A stretch of 64,000 nt of DNA from Psychrobacter immobilis (GTDB lineage: Bacteria > Pseudomonadota > Gammaproteobacteria > Pseudomonadales > Moraxellaceae), in contig NZ_CAJGZQ010000006.1 in NCBI RefSeq assembly GCF_904846185.1, forward strand, positions 62,001-126,000. The letters are read 5' to 3'. Position 1 is the stretch's first letter; each line of letters opens with the position of its first letter. The notes below the pieces were generated by a model, which saw nothing but the letters and a program-made list of their open reading frames with translations, made no database searches and was not told where the DNA came from. Shown piece after piece: positions 31,177 through 40,834 of the stretch. Position numbers and translations under genes: made by a program.

Positions 31177-32481
31177 TTACGGCTGCTCAATATGAGTAGC
31201 CGTTTTGCTTGCCTCACGAATTTTTATGGCTTGCTCAGCATTTTTACCAGTAAAAATATTGTTTTTAATAACGGTATTTTTTATCGCCCCTGCTACGCTG
31301 TCTTCCCGAATTTCAGAACCGACATAAATGGGCAAACGCACGTTCGCTGCAAACTTATTGCCAGCTATTAGCGTGCCGTCATCCTCTACGATAATGCCCT
31401 GCTCGACTTGCTCAAATCGATTATCGATAATTTGATTGTCCTTAGCACTGTCTAAATGATAGCTGGCAAATGGCGTTTGCTTCAGCAAATAAGCACCGCA
31501 TTCAAAACCTTTGAGATTGCGCGACTGCCTTGACGCAACCCAAACCCCGACTGGCTCGTCGTTAAAAATATTGCCACGAATGATATTGTCACGGCTCGAC
31601 TCGGTACGCTGAAAATGATTGCCCCGCGTACTGTCATCAGCATGCTCAAAGCAATTGCGATACAGCAATATACTGCCTGCCCCATTATGGATAAATTGAT
31701 TGTTTTCGATACGGTTATTGCTCGACGAATCAACCGCTATCGCCTCACGATTGGGCTTAAAGGTACGGAAGCCATTACCGACAAACACCGAATTTTGAAT
31801 CACATTATCGCGGCTACCAAATTCCAGATATAACCCAACGGTGCCTGCGTTTTGAATACGTATTTTATCAAAACTCACGCCATGCACATGATCACCGACG
31901 AACATGCCACTATTGATACTGTTTTGACTACTCACATTAATCACGCGAATAGCGCTTGGTGCAAGCGCACGATTGGCAGCAGGGTCTATCAAGCTGCGCG
32001 CATAACGCTGATTGGGCTGGCTATATTGTCGAATATGTAGCGCATGACCATAGCCATCCACATGACAATTGGCAACGGTAATATCTTCGATAGCGCTATC
32101 TGTTTTGGGCTTAATTATAATGGCGCTGGCCGTTGATGCATCATCAGTACTGGTACTGAGCAGAGTGCCCTGACAGTCGAGGGAGCTGTGCGAATCATTC
32201 AACTCAAAGCGTATCGACTTGGCTGTCAAATCACAGCTTGCACTGAGTACGCTGTGACCTTTTACCTTAACTATTTGCTTCGGTGTTAATTGTGCGCAGT
32301 CTATGGTTGTCGTGGCTTTTGGCAGTTTGGCATCGATAATTAACGGCTGTTTTAAATCAGCATTATCCAAGCTGCTATGGGCGCTGCTACCAGAAAAAGG
32401 TACACCTTCACAAGCCGTCAAACCTATTGTGGCACTGATTAAGGATATTGTGACGAACAACCTACTACTTGATACCATCAT
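31177..32481 (-). CDS. right-handed beta-helix lipoprotein (NosD / PbH1-type repeats)
   Basis: A 434-residue predicted lipoprotein. The lipobox is LTAC (about residue 24), followed by Glu-Gly, which favours outer-membrane sorting. The mature part shows at least eight PbH1-style turns with the pattern N-x-I-x-x-N-x-F (NSINSGMFVG, DNVIQNSVFVGN, NNRIENNQFIHN, RDNIIRGNIFND, DNQIIDNRFEQ, NTVIKNNIFTG). Such helices occur in polysaccharide lyases, epimerases and NosD. No lyase signature is obvious, so the activity is unknown. Two adjacent ATGs follow AGGAAATAT. It converges on the SDR gene. Confidence 0.82.
   Translation of the reverse strand: MMVSSSRLFVTISLISATIGLTACEGVPFSGSSAHSSLDNADLKQPLIIDAKLPKATTTIDCAQLTPKQIVKVKGHSVLSASCDLTAKSIRFELNDSHSSLDCQGTLLSTSTDDASTASAIIIKPKTDSAIEDITVANCHVDGYGHALHIRQYSQPNQRYARSLIDPAANRALAPSAIRVINVSSQNSINSGMFVGDHVHGVSFDKIRIQNAGTVGLYLEFGSRDNVIQNSVFVGNGFRTFKPNREAIAVDSSSNNRIENNQFIHNGAGSILLYRNCFEHADDSTRGNHFQRTESSRDNIIRGNIFNDEPVGVWVASRQSRNLKGFECGAYLLKQTPFASYHLDSAKDNQIIDNRFEQVEQGIIVEDDGTLIAGNKFAANVRLPIYVGSEIREDSVAGAIKNTVIKNNIFTGKNAEQAIKIREASKTATHIEQP
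31179..31207 (+). terminator. terminator of the SDR gene, overlapping the convergent gene's 3' end
   Basis: A ten-bp stem ACGGCTGCTC (31179-31188) / GAGTAGCCGT (31194-31203), with one G-T pair and a 5-nt loop, then TTTTG. It overlaps the last codons of the beta-helix lipoprotein gene on the other strand. Confidence 0.6.
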
Positions 32482-32665
32482 ATATTTCCTATTTTTATGT
32501 CTATCTTGTACTTGTCTTACATTTTTTTAACATCCTGTGACACCTTACTACTATCGGTGAACATCATAACGCGTCACACTGACTTTGATAAATGAATCTT
32601 AATAAATAAAATCAACAATAACGATTGCTAACTCCCTAATGATAACTATCAATAATAAGGAAACC

Positions 32666-33001
32666 ATGATGGACCATTCAAAAAGCCCATTACCAGAAGC
32701 CATGGATCACATTGAAGGTGATACGGACGTCAATAATAACAGCCAAGAAATTGATTTGGCTGACCCTATGTTGCATACCCTTGATAATGATGATGTGATT
32801 GACAATAGCGCAGGATTTGACAACTCGCAAGCCGGCAGTGATGCGACTCAAGGGCTAACCCCTATGCATCATCAAAATATAGACGAATCGCGAATCGATG
32901 AAGTATTAGTGGACGATAATTTGGATGACAGCGATTATCCGGACATCATTGATATCGCTGATAGAGATGCGGCGGAACGTAGTAATGACGACGACTTTTA
33001 A
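32666..33001 (+). CDS. small highly acidic protein, function unknown
   Basis: A 111-residue protein with very many Asp/Glu residues and few Lys/Arg, predicted to be disordered, with no Cys or membrane segment. Runs such as NDDVIDNSAG, DEVLVDDNLDDSDYPDIIDIADR and the final NDDDF show the bias. AAGGAAACC directly precedes the ATG at 32666, and an internal terminator-like hairpin closes it. It could be a chaperone-like, DNA-mimic or Ca-binding protein, but nothing in the sequence decides this. It stands alone between two convergent or divergent neighbours. Confidence 0.7.
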   Translation: MMDHSKSPLPEAMDHIEGDTDVNNNSQEIDLADPMLHTLDNDDVIDNSAGFDNSQAGSDATQGLTPMHHQNIDESRIDEVLVDDNLDDSDYPDIIDIADRDAAERSNDDDF

Positions 33002-33037
33002 CCAAGTTCTTTCATGATAAAAAAGCTCTCTCACAAT

Positions 33038-33074
33038 AAAAAAGCACGCTCGATATAATGGGCATGCTTTTTTT
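33038..33074. terminator. bidirectional terminator
   Basis: The stem AAAAAAGCAcGCTC / GGGCaTGCTTTTTT, with A and T tracts on both sides, can serve the acidic-protein gene (+) and the membrane-protein gene (-) that converge here. Confidence 0.85.
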
Positions 33075-33091
33075 GTACTATAAAATATTGA

Positions 33092-33931
33092 TTACATTAC
33101 TGACAACGGCTGGTCAGTCCAGACGTCACGATAACTGGTGTAGTAAGTGAGCAACATAACAGGCAGCACTAAAAATGCACCCAGTCCCAACGTTAAGATG
33201 ATTAAAATAGGCAATAACAACGAACAAACTAAGCCATAAACTAAGATAGGAATGATGTTTACCTTACCTGCTTCAAAGCTTTTTTTCATGGCAGCGATAG
33301 GCTCAAGATTGTGCAAAACAATCAGCGCTGGGGCAAACCAAAGTGCCATATACAGCGGTATCATGAGCAGCATAGTCAACAGGTAACCGAAGAAAATACC
33401 GCCTAAGGAGATGTCATTCATCGCCCCATAATTATTGCCCATATCACCTGACATCATAGAAAACATCATACTACCCATAGCGATAAATAGCGGAATCAGA
33501 GCAATAATGATACCGACTAAATATAGTAAGCCAAGGATGAGTAGTGGCTGCCAATGACTTTTAAACGCTGAAAACAAGTGATCAAAGCGTAGCTCAGTTC
33601 CTTGTGATTGCGCAGCTGCTCCTTTGATAATACCCGCAATAAACATAAATATAGTGGGTATGATAAGGACGTTAAGTAGAGGCACTGAAGACGCAATACC
33701 AACAATTACTAAGAATGTCACACTGATACCAAACCATAATAACGGCTGATTTTTAAACAATCCAAAGGCTTTGATAATCCAGCTCATGCCAGCCGCTGCA
33801 TCACACTTACGTGGACTGGTTAGCAACTGCGGTAATGCACTGCCATACTCATCGGTTGGCGGCAAAACGGGTGGCTGACCATCTGATTTTTGTAATGACA
33901 CATTGGCGTATGGACTATTAGGGTTGGACAT
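33092..33931 (-). CDS. polytopic membrane protein (BPSS1780-like)
   Basis: A 279-residue inner-membrane protein with an N-terminal cytoplasmic tail rich in Pro/Ser/Asn (residues 1-45). Six predicted helices follow, beginning at AAGMSWIIKAFGLFKNQPLLWFG. The pattern of R(K)xxxAxxGxxWIxxAxxLFxxxPxxW matches the uncharacterised BPSS1780 family. The start at 33931 follows AAGGATAA; the longer frame adds residues of a hydrophobic non-native N-terminus. It is separated from hemH by a terminator. The function is unknown. Confidence 0.78.
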   Translation of the reverse strand: MSNPNSPYANVSLQKSDGQPPVLPPTDEYGSALPQLLTSPRKCDAAAGMSWIIKAFGLFKNQPLLWFGISVTFLVIVGIASSVPLLNVLIIPTIFMFIAGIIKGAAAQSQGTELRFDHLFSAFKSHWQPLLILGLLYLVGIIIALIPLFIAMGSMMFSMMSGDMGNNYGAMNDISLGGIFFGYLLTMLLMIPLYMALWFAPALIVLHNLEPIAAMKKSFEAGKVNIIPILVYGLVCSLLLPILIILTLGLGAFLVLPVMLLTYYTSYRDVWTDQPLSVM

Positions 33932-34070
33932 GTTTATCCTTAAAAATAAAGTTAAGCAAACGTAAAATTGACAATGACACAAAAGTTTATTTGGCATAGT
34001 TTTACATATCAGTCACCAAAAATCCCAACTTTATTCTATTTTAATCAAATTCATTAAAATCATTTAGTCA

Positions 34071-34104
34071 AAAAAATACCGAACATGATGTCCGGTATTT
34101 TTTT
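34071..34104 (-). terminator. terminator of hemH
   Basis: The stem AAAAAATACCG (34071-34081) / CGGTATTTTTT (34093-34103) gives a T run on both strands. It lies 22 bp beyond the hemH stop; the other strand has no nearby plus gene. Confidence 0.85.
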
Positions 34105-34125
34105 ATAACTTACAAATACAGTCAA

Positions 34126-35145
34126 TTAAGCCCAACCATCTAGCGTTCCCGCCCAGCCTTTGACCAATGGCGCACTGAGCGCTTCAAGCAAATCAATGTG
34201 CGCCTCATCCAAGTTCAATGCGGGAATATAGTGATATTCTTGTCCACCCGCGTGAAGAAAGTTTTCACGATTTTCGATGGCCAGCTCCTCTAGCGTTTCC
34301 AGACAATCAGCAGAAAAAGCCGGACTAATGACTTGTACCGAGCGCACACCTGACTTGCCCCACTCTTCTAATACCACATCGGTATAGGGCTTGACCCATT
34401 CTTGCTTGCCAAAGCGTGATTGAAAACTGATAATCCATTCGTCATCCTTTAGACCAAGCGCGTGAGCCACTTGTGCGGCGGTACATTTACAACGCTTAGG
34501 ATAGGGATCACCTTTATCAGCATAAGGCTGCGGGATACCGTGGAAGCTAAACATCAGCTTGTCAGGCTTGCCATGCTCTGCTTGAAAGCGGCGAATCGAA
34601 TCAGCCAATGCTTGGATGTACAGCGGATGCGCAAAGTAATCTTTGACAATAGTATAGTTCGGCAAATTGCGCTGCTTGAGCGTCCACTTCGTCAGCGCAT
34701 CATAAACAGCGCCACCAGAGGAAGCCGAATATTGCGGAAATAATGGCAAGATAATAAAGTGATCAACGCCTTCACCGCGCAAGGTATCCATCACATCTGG
34801 CAAACCAGGATTGCCATAGCTCATCGCCGGATGGACAGAAACCCGAAATGGCGCGGCACTATTTGCAAGCCGTGGTTCCAATAGCTCCACTTGGCTCTTT
34901 AGTATCTTACGAATCGGTGAGTCGCCTTCCCAAATACTGGCATAGGCTTTTGCCACACGTTTAGGGCGGCTTGGCAATACAAACAAATTGAGAATAATCG
35001 CCCACAAGAATTTCGGAATCTCGATTACTCGGGGGTCAGACAAAAACTGTTTTAAGTAACGACGTACGGCAGGCGCTGTTGGCTCATCTGGCGTACCTAG
35101 GTTCACTAATAGGACGGCAATACGGGGAGGCAGTTCAGGTTTCAT
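34126..35145 (-). CDS. hemH: ferrochelatase
   Basis: Inserts Fe(II) into protoporphyrin IX, the last haem step, at the inner face of the membrane. The 339-residue protein contains [26 protein letters not shown], the catalytic [17 protein letters not shown] (His of the active site) with KCKCTA-type Cys near it, [18 protein letters not shown] and [21 protein letters not shown] (catalytic Glu). Those are the standard bacterial blocks. The C-terminus is soluble, without a membrane anchor. Start ATG at 35145; the ribosome site is weak. It appears to be a single gene ending at the terminator to its left. Confidence 0.96.
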   Translation of the reverse strand: MKPELPPRIAVLLVNLGTPDEPTAPAVRRYLKQFLSDPRVIEIPKFLWAIILNLFVLPSRPKRVAKAYASIWEGDSPIRKILKSQVELLEPRLANSAAPFRVSVHPAMSYGNPGLPDVMDTLRGEGVDHFIILPLFPQYSASSGGAVYDALTKWTLKQRNLPNYTIVKDYFAHPLYIQALADSIRRFQAEHGKPDKLMFSFHGIPQPYADKGDPYPKRCKCTAAQVAHALGLKDDEWIISFQSRFGKQEWVKPYTDVVLEEWGKSGVRSVQVISPAFSADCLETLEELAIENRENFLHAGGQEYHYIPALNLDEAHIDLLEALSAPLVKGWAGTLDGWA

Positions 35146-35578
35146 AGCAGCACTATTTTATTATTAGGTTAATTAAAGAAGAATATGCGATAAAAGATTA
35201 TTAAGTCATGATTGATTAAATGCTTTATTAGTGTAGCATTTTATCCATTAATAACGCATGGTAAAAGCACCCTTATACAATTTGATACTTAGTTGCTATT
35301 TATTGCTATTTATTGCTATTTATGGATAGTCATCAATCATTGATTCACCCTAACCCTTCTCTACCTACCACCCATCGCCCCTAAAAACCATGCTTAAAAG
35401 ACTATGCTCAAAAGACTCGCTCGACGGTTGTACTCCTACGCGCATCACCATACAATAGGCAAGCACATTGTAAGAAAAACATTTAGAAAACAGTGTCGGC
35501 AAAGCAGTATTGGCAACACTGCCTATCGACAGTTTGCCCTTTTTATTTTATTGATGATTGTTGTCTTGCGAGGTAGCT
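35146..35578. other. hemH / metX divergent gap with a 10-bp x3 tandem repeat
   Basis: 433 bp of divergent promoter DNA. TTGCTATTTA is repeated three times in tandem at 35293-35322. A short hairpin CAGTGT/ACACTG spans about 35490-35521. I see no riboswitch or gene; the small open frame at 35404-35595 has no ribosome site and is not supported. Confidence 0.55.
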
Positions 35579-37084
35579 TTGAACGCACGCCCTAATAATA
35601 CCAGTGACCAGTCCCCGACAGATACGCTTCATTCGGCGAGCTTAGTTAATCCTGTGGACTCAGTCGGTTCAGTCGGAATTATCACGCCTCAGATTTTTCA
35701 TTTCGCTGAGCCGTTGACGTTAGAATGTAATCGTACTTTGCCATCGTTTGATTTAATCATCGAAACTTATGGCACGCTAAATAGTGATAAATCAAACGCG
35801 GTACTCATTTGCCACGCCCTATCCGGCAGTCATCACGCGGCAGGTTTTCATAGTGCTGATGATAAAAAGGCTGGCTGGTGGGACAATATGATTGGCCCTA
35901 ATAAAGCCATCGATACCAATCGTTTTTATGTCGTATGTGTCAACAACATCGGCAGCTGTTTCGGCTCTACCGGTCCAACGACCATTAATCCTGACAGTAT
36001 CGATTCAGACCAGAATAATGTAAACAAAAACAGTTTAGACAAAGACAGTTTAAACAAAAACAATCCAGCCAGTGAACTGCAAGTTTATGGTCCTGACTTT
36101 CCGCTCGTCACTATTAAGGACTGGGTAAAAACCCAAGCGATGCTGTCAGATCGTCTCGGTATTGACGTTTGGCATGCCATTGTTGGTGGTTCCATGGGTG
36201 GTATGCAGGCGCTGCAATGGTCAGTCGATTATCCAGATAGACTCAAACGCTGCGTGGTCATTGCCAGCACGCCAAAGCTCTCAGCACAGAATATCGCCTT
36301 TAACGAAGTGGCGCGGCAGTCGATATTGTCTGACCCTGACTTCAAAGAGGGACGCTATTTACAAGCAGGCACCTACCCTCGTCGCGGGCTAATATTGGCT
36401 CGGATGGTTGGGCATATCACCTATTTGACCGATGATGCGATGAAGGCGAAATTTGGTCGTGATTTAAAGTCTGGCAAATTTATGTATGGCTACGATGTTG
36501 AGTTCCAAGTGGAGAGCTATTTACGCTATCAAGGCGAGCGCTTTAGCGAAAATTTCGATGCCAATACTTATTTGCTCATGACAAAAGCCTTAGATTATTT
36601 TGATCCAACACGTGAATATCCATCAGCCATGGCAACAGATTCGACAGAATCAGCAACACAGCTTAAGGACTCGATCACCACATCAGTCGAATCTAGTAAA
36701 CAAAGCACGCAACCTGCGTTAGAAGATACGGTGGCAACGATAGATGAGAGTGAACAGAATCGTCAGCTAGAGCTTTCTGCGCTCAAAGCCGCCTTTGCCC
36801 ATACGCAATGCCAATACCTAGTGGTCTCATTTACCACCGATTGGCGCTTTGCGCCGGAGCGCTCACAAGAGATTGTCGATGCACTGATGGCGACTGGCAA
36901 ACCCGTCAACTATATCAATGTCGATGCGCCGCATGGTCATGATTCTTTCTTATTTGATATTCCCCGTTATATGGGTGCCGTCCGAGGATTTTTGACTGCG
37001 CCATTTATCACCGACAGCAAATCAAAACAACCAGCACAAAGCACAAATCAAAGCAGCCAGCAAAAATCAGGAGCACGCTCATGA
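35579..37084 (+). CDS. metX: homoserine O-acetyltransferase, with low-complexity insertions
   Basis: Alpha/beta-hydrolase that acetylates homoserine for methionine synthesis. Nucleophile elbow [12 protein letters not shown], first block [32 protein letters not shown], and C-terminal [10 protein letters not shown] (catalytic His). Two inserts break the usual chain: a 15-bp coding tandem repeat (36023-36067; [15 protein letters not shown]) and a Ser/Thr/Glu-rich segment near 36630-36770. About 500 residues, against about 375 in most MetX. The start codon is uncertain: TTG 35579 has GAGG 5 nt upstream, TTG 35558 lacks it. The last four bases overlap metW, so the pair is coupled. Confidence 0.92.
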   Translation: MNARPNNTSDQSPTDTLHSASLVNPVDSVGSVGIITPQIFHFAEPLTLECNRTLPSFDLIIETYGTLNSDKSNAVLICHALSGSHHAAGFHSADDKKAGWWDNMIGPNKAIDTNRFYVVCVNNIGSCFGSTGPTTINPDSIDSDQNNVNKNSLDKDSLNKNNPASELQVYGPDFPLVTIKDWVKTQAMLSDRLGIDVWHAIVGGSMGGMQALQWSVDYPDRLKRCVVIASTPKLSAQNIAFNEVARQSILSDPDFKEGRYLQAGTYPRRGLILARMVGHITYLTDDAMKAKFGRDLKSGKFMYGYDVEFQVESYLRYQGERFSENFDANTYLLMTKALDYFDPTREYPSAMATDSTESATQLKDSITTSVESSKQSTQPALEDTVATIDESEQNRQLELSALKAAFAHTQCQYLVVSFTTDWRFAPERSQEIVDALMATGKPVNYINVDAPHGHDSFLFDIPRYMGAVRGFLTAPFITDSKSKQPAQSTNQSSQQKSGARS

Positions 37085-37698
37085 GAATGGATCATCAATT
37101 GGCTGAGCGCTGGATTGCGCCGCACTCACATGTACTGGACTTGGGCTGCGGCAATGGTGAGCTACTCGCGCATTTACAACAAAATCGCGGCGTCACCGGC
37201 TACGGACTTGAGATTGACGAAGAAAAAATCAACGATGGTATCGCCAAAGGCTTATCTATTATCGAGCAAGACTTGAATGATGGTCTGGCACGTTTCGCTG
37301 ATAACAGTTTCGACACCGTCGTCATGGCACGGGCGCTGCAAGCGGTGAAATCGCCTGATGTGCTCTTACTTGACATGCTACGTGTTGCTCGCGAAGCCGT
37401 CATCACCTTTCCCAATTTTGCTCATTGGCAAAACCGCATTCATTTAGGACTTAAAGGGATGATGCCTGTCTCAGAGGCATTGCCTTATGAGTGGTATAAC
37501 ACCCCAAACATTCATCTGTGTACGTTTAAAGATTTTGAGCAGCTTTGTGCACAGCATGATATTCATATCGTCAACCGCTTTGCCGTCAGCGATTCTGAAA
37601 AAGGTCATACGCCACTTATGAAAGCATTGATACGCCAAGCACCCAACCTATTGGCAGACGTCGCTATCTATCGTGTCACCAAACAAAAACCCGAATAA
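37081..37698 (+). CDS. metW: methionine biosynthesis protein MetW
   Basis: Class I SAM-dependent methyltransferase-like protein of 205 residues found next to metX in many proteobacteria, where it is needed for or stimulates MetX activity. The SAM-binding motif is [15 protein letters not shown] (about 20-34), and the family block [43 protein letters not shown] is present. The ATG overlaps the metX stop (ATGA), so translation is coupled. I infer it is part of the acetylhomoserine step. No clear terminator follows; the next 560 bp hold no gene. Confidence 0.94.
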   Translation: MRMDHQLAERWIAPHSHVLDLGCGNGELLAHLQQNRGVTGYGLEIDEEKINDGIAKGLSIIEQDLNDGLARFADNSFDTVVMARALQAVKSPDVLLLDMLRVAREAVITFPNFAHWQNRIHLGLKGMMPVSEALPYEWYNTPNIHLCTFKDFEQLCAQHDIHIVNRFAVSDSEKGHTPLMKALIRQAPNLLADVAIYRVTKQKPE

Positions 37699-38260
37699 TA
37701 GGTTTGTCTACTTAGGGCGTATCTTCATTTTAAAAATGGTGATAAAAATGAGATAAATTGCTGTCAAATAAGGAAAGTAGCGCAAATAATATCGAGATAT
37801 TGCTAAGCTATTTGACGATGTTTGGTAAAATTTAGCCATTTTTTGCCCATTTAGAGGATAGTCGATTGAATTGAGGACACGCTCTAGCATTGGTTGAAAG
37901 CGGTAGCACGGCTCATAAATACAAATTTCAACCTTAATGACTGGTTAATTTATTCTTACGCTTAAGTAACTCTATGATTTTATTGAGGACAATGAGGTAT
38001 GAATAAGCATTAAATCATGTAATTAGTATTTGAGTTTCGTAAGTTTGGGTGTTAAGCTAGCAAAATAGTGTCAATCGCACCCTGATTCTGACCGTTTATC
38101 GGTTCGATTAAAGGAATTTGCCACACCACATCGATTAATTATATTGCTAATGATTGGGTAAGTTGGTATTGCAAGATTTCACCTAATTGTTATCGCCGTC
38201 TAAACCTCTTTTAGCGGTGCAACTTTTTTTGCTTATTAACTACCTAATTTTGGAGCTGCT
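37699..38260. other. 562-bp gap between metW and the Sel1 gene
   Basis: AT-rich DNA. It holds only a weak hairpin of ACCG/CGGT (near 38098-38110) and a few short palindromes. The sole open frame (37708-37890, minus, 60 codons) has no ribosome site or recognisable protein. The Sel1 promoter must lie here, but I cannot place it. Confidence 0.5.
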
Positions 38261-38842
38261 ATGAAATTATTAAAAGCTGCGTTGTTTACTGCCTTATTTT
38301 CTTGTGCAGGTCTAGCAAACGCTGAGTTAATATCAAACGTACCACTTGATACGTCACGTTTTGAGCTAATGCCAGTTAGTGAACTGTCTAACCGCGCTGC
38401 CCAAGGTAACGATCACGCTCAGTTTTATTTAGCCAAGCGCTTACAGAAAGGTGAAGGCATTGCAAAGAATACCCAGCAAGCTATTCAGTGGTATACCAAA
38501 GCGGCTCAGCAAGGCGTTGCCCCTGCTCAGTTGAATCTTGCCATCATGTACTTGCGCGGTGAAGGTGTGCAGCCTAACTTGCAACAAGCAAAAGTTTGGT
38601 TAGAAAAAGCCGCTATGCGTGGCGATAACCGTGCCAGCTATACGCTTGCATTGCTAGATGAAAAGCAAAAAAATCTCGTTGATGCTTATAAATGGTACGA
38701 TTTGGCTGCCCGTGATGGTATGCTTGATGAAAAAGTCCGTAACAAAGCACGCGGTAAAATTGGCCAGTTGGCATTGAACTTATCAAGCTCAGATATCGCT
38801 AGCGCCCGCAGCAAAGCGGATACTTGGTTCCAGAGTAAGTAA
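38261..38842 (+). CDS. secreted Sel1-repeat (TPR-like) protein
   Basis: A 193-residue protein with a signal peptide (MKLLKAALFTALFSCAGLANA) and three to four Sel1-like repeats: AAQGNDHAQFYLAKRLQKGEGIAKNTQQAIQWYTKAA, AQQGVAPAQLNLAIMYLRGEGVQPNLQQAKVWLEKAA, and a weaker third ending at LVDAYKWYDLAA. Sel1 repeats mediate protein-protein contacts; exported members act in the envelope or in host interaction. There is no catalytic domain. GGAGCTGCT precedes the ATG. It stands alone and ends at a terminator. Confidence 0.88.
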   Translation: MKLLKAALFTALFSCAGLANAELISNVPLDTSRFELMPVSELSNRAAQGNDHAQFYLAKRLQKGEGIAKNTQQAIQWYTKAAQQGVAPAQLNLAIMYLRGEGVQPNLQQAKVWLEKAAMRGDNRASYTLALLDEKQKNLVDAYKWYDLAARDGMLDEKVRNKARGKIGQLALNLSSSDIASARSKADTWFQSK

Positions 38843-38876
38843 ACGCTAATTTTGCTTTACGCAGTGAATACAAAAC

Positions 38877-38903
38877 AAGCTCAGTATTTTACTGGGCTTT
38901 TTT
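38877..38903 (+). terminator. terminator of the Sel1 gene
   Basis: The stem AAGCTCAGT (38877-38885) / ACTGGGCTT (38891-38899), one G-T pair and a 5-nt loop, is followed by T residues. It lies 35 bp past the stop. Confidence 0.85.
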
Positions 38904-39117
38904 GTTGTCTATTTCTATTATCATCATCACCTATATCTGGCTTAAGAATGATAAAACCTCCAAAACTTCCTTGAAATTTGCTACACTACGCCCGCATTAG
39001 CCAATTCCACAATCGCGCTAGTGTTATGAATCTTACCAATTAATTTCAACTGTTAATTTTAAAAAGCACCCTAAACCCAACGCACTAGGTTTGCGACCTA
39101 GCCAGCAGGAGAAAAAC

Positions 39118-40200
39118 ATGAGTACCATTCAAGACCACAATACAGATAGCAGTATCCAAAATAGCACTGTCACCGACAACAAATCAGCCCCAGCCTACGA
39201 TAGCGTCACCAATAACATCGTCGTTGCCGCTCTATATAAGTTCACGCGTTTTGCTGACTTTGAGCAATACCGCGAGCCAATTTTAAATAATATGCTCGAT
39301 AATGATGCCAAAGGCACGTTATTGATTGCTAATGAAGGCATTAATGGTACGATTTCTGGCACACGCCAAGGTATTGATAACGTCCTTGAGTATCTGCGCA
39401 GTATCGAAGCGATTGGCAGCTTTACCTTTAAAGAATCTTATACCGATGCTCAGCCTTTTTATCGTACCAAAGTGAAGCTCAAAAAAGAAATCGTTACCAT
39501 GGGCGTTGAGAATATTGACCCATTGCAATCGGTTGGTCGCTATGTAAAACCAAGCGAATGGAATGCGTTAATCTCAGACCCTGACGTCATTCTTATCGAC
39601 ACCCGTAATGATTATGAAGTTAAAATCGGTACGTTCCAAAATGCCGTCAATCCAAATACAGAGACGTTCCGTGAGTTCCCAGAATACGTCGCAAAAGAGA
39701 TGGATCCAGCCAAACATAAAAAAGTCGCGATGTTCTGTACTGGTGGTATACGCTGTGAGAAATCTACTGCTTATATGCGTGAACAAGGCTTTGAAGAGGT
39801 GTATCATTTAGAAGGTGGTATTCTAAAGTATCTAGAAGAAATTCCAGCCAGCGACTCTATGTGGCAAGGCGATTGCTTCGTTTTTGATAACCGCGTGTCG
39901 GTCAATCATAACTTAGAAAAAGGCAACTATGAGCAATGCTTCGCCTGCCGTATGCCCATTACTGTCGATGACATGCAAAGCCTTGCTTATATCAAAGGCG
40001 AGTCTTGCCCACACTGCATTGATAAAGCGACCGACGAGCAAAAAGCCCGTTTCCGTGAGCGCGAGCATCAAATGCAGCTGGCAAAGAAACGTGGCGAAGC
40101 GCATATTGGTAGCGATGTGATTGATGTGATTGAGAAACGCAAAGCCGCTAAAATCGAAGCACGTCGTCAAGCGGAAGACGCTAATCAAGCTAAAAAATAA
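39118..40200 (+). CDS. trhO: tRNA uridine(34) hydroxylase (rhodanese domain; TrhO/YceA)
   Basis: Forms 5-hydroxyuridine at position 34 of tRNAs using molecular oxygen. From residue 30: an acylphosphatase-like N-terminal domain ([38 protein letters not shown]), a rhodanese domain with [13 protein letters not shown] and the catalytic Cys loop [14 protein letters not shown], then a C-terminal CxxC..CxxC zinc-like patch (CFACRMP, SCPHC). The 27-residue N-terminal tail is extra. ATG 39118 follows AGGAGAAAAAC; the earlier in-frame start is not used. It ends near a convergent orphan gene. Confidence 0.94.
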   Translation: MSTIQDHNTDSSIQNSTVTDNKSAPAYDSVTNNIVVAALYKFTRFADFEQYREPILNNMLDNDAKGTLLIANEGINGTISGTRQGIDNVLEYLRSIEAIGSFTFKESYTDAQPFYRTKVKLKKEIVTMGVENIDPLQSVGRYVKPSEWNALISDPDVILIDTRNDYEVKIGTFQNAVNPNTETFREFPEYVAKEMDPAKHKKVAMFCTGGIRCEKSTAYMREQGFEEVYHLEGGILKYLEEIPASDSMWQGDCFVFDNRVSVNHNLEKGNYEQCFACRMPITVDDMQSLAYIKGESCPHCIDKATDEQKARFREREHQMQLAKKRGEAHIGSDVIDVIEKRKAAKIEARRQAEDANQAKK

Positions 40201-40227
40201 TTGCAAGTAAATATTGTCTATTAAAAA

Positions 40228-40263
40228 ATGTGGCAGATTTATTGTAAGAAAACTTGCCACATT
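40228..40263 (-). terminator. terminator of the orphan gene at 40267
   Basis: The stem AATGTGGCA (40228-40236) / TGCCACATT (40255-40263), with a TTTTTT run on the minus strand, sits directly after the minus-strand stop. Confidence 0.7.
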
Positions 40264-40266
40264 ACT

Positions 40267-40695
40267 TTAAATTATGAAACCTATCACATTAATATCTTTC
40301 TCATTTGCGAACTCAAATAGTTTTTGAACTTTTTGGAACAGGTTAATTACATCTTGATCTTCTGCATAACCCATATCTGATACCACTTCATTTAAGTCTG
40401 TCTCTTGAAAGTCTGATACAATTTGCGTCACTGCATCAGAATCGTATAAAAGACCTTCCTGTGCCTCATAAAACTCTTTATCTTCCTTTGCTAAAAATAA
40501 TAAGTTGGATAACGGGTAATCACCACTTCCCAAAATTTCTAGCACTTCCATGGAATAAAACTCGAATGATTCTTGAATGAAATTTTCATACTGATTGTCA
40601 GTATTCCAACGCATTTCATGAAGGTCGATATTACCATTAATTATATTTTCTAGTTGGTCATCAGATGCTGTGCAGAAGCCAAAAGCCATTGACAT
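40267..40695 (-). CDS. hypothetical acidic cytoplasmic protein (possibly DUF1877/YfbM-like)
   Basis: A 142-residue acidic protein without a signal peptide or membrane segment. It begins MSMAFGFCTASDDQL, has a pattern of Asp/Glu-rich helices, and ends in a hydrophobic strand (DINVIGFII). The first residues and the final strand loosely resemble DUF1877, a family often linked to immunity or toxin loci, but I am not confident. It is AT-richer than its neighbours, which can mean recent transfer. A GGAAC-like ribosome site lies upstream of the ATG. Confidence 0.55.
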   Translation of the reverse strand: MSMAFGFCTASDDQLENIINGNIDLHEMRWNTDNQYENFIQESFEFYSMEVLEILGSGDYPLSNLLFLAKEDKEFYEAQEGLLYDSDAVTQIVSDFQETDLNEVVSDMGYAEDQDVINLFQKVQKLFEFANEKDINVIGFII

Positions 40696-40784
40696 AATAT
40701 GTTCCTGTAGTAGTCCATGAATAATTAATCAACAATTGAGTAGTAATGATATCGTAAGCATTTACTGAATAATAGTTTAAAAAT

Positions 40785-40812
40785 AAAAAAGAGGCTTATT
40801 AGCCTCTTTTTT
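40785..40812 (-). terminator. terminator of serA
   Basis: A perfect 12-bp stem AAAAAAGAGGCT (40785-40796) / AGCCTCTTTTTT (40801-40812) with loop TATT. It lies 22 bp after the serA stop. Confidence 0.9.
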
Positions 40813-40834
40813 ATGAATAAGTTATCACTATAAC

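Noticed and set aside
35404..35595. 63-codon frame before metX
   Set aside because: Lies in the divergent promoter gap, overlaps metX start, no ribosome site.
37708..37890. 60-codon minus-strand frame after metW
   Set aside because: No start signal, no recognisable protein.
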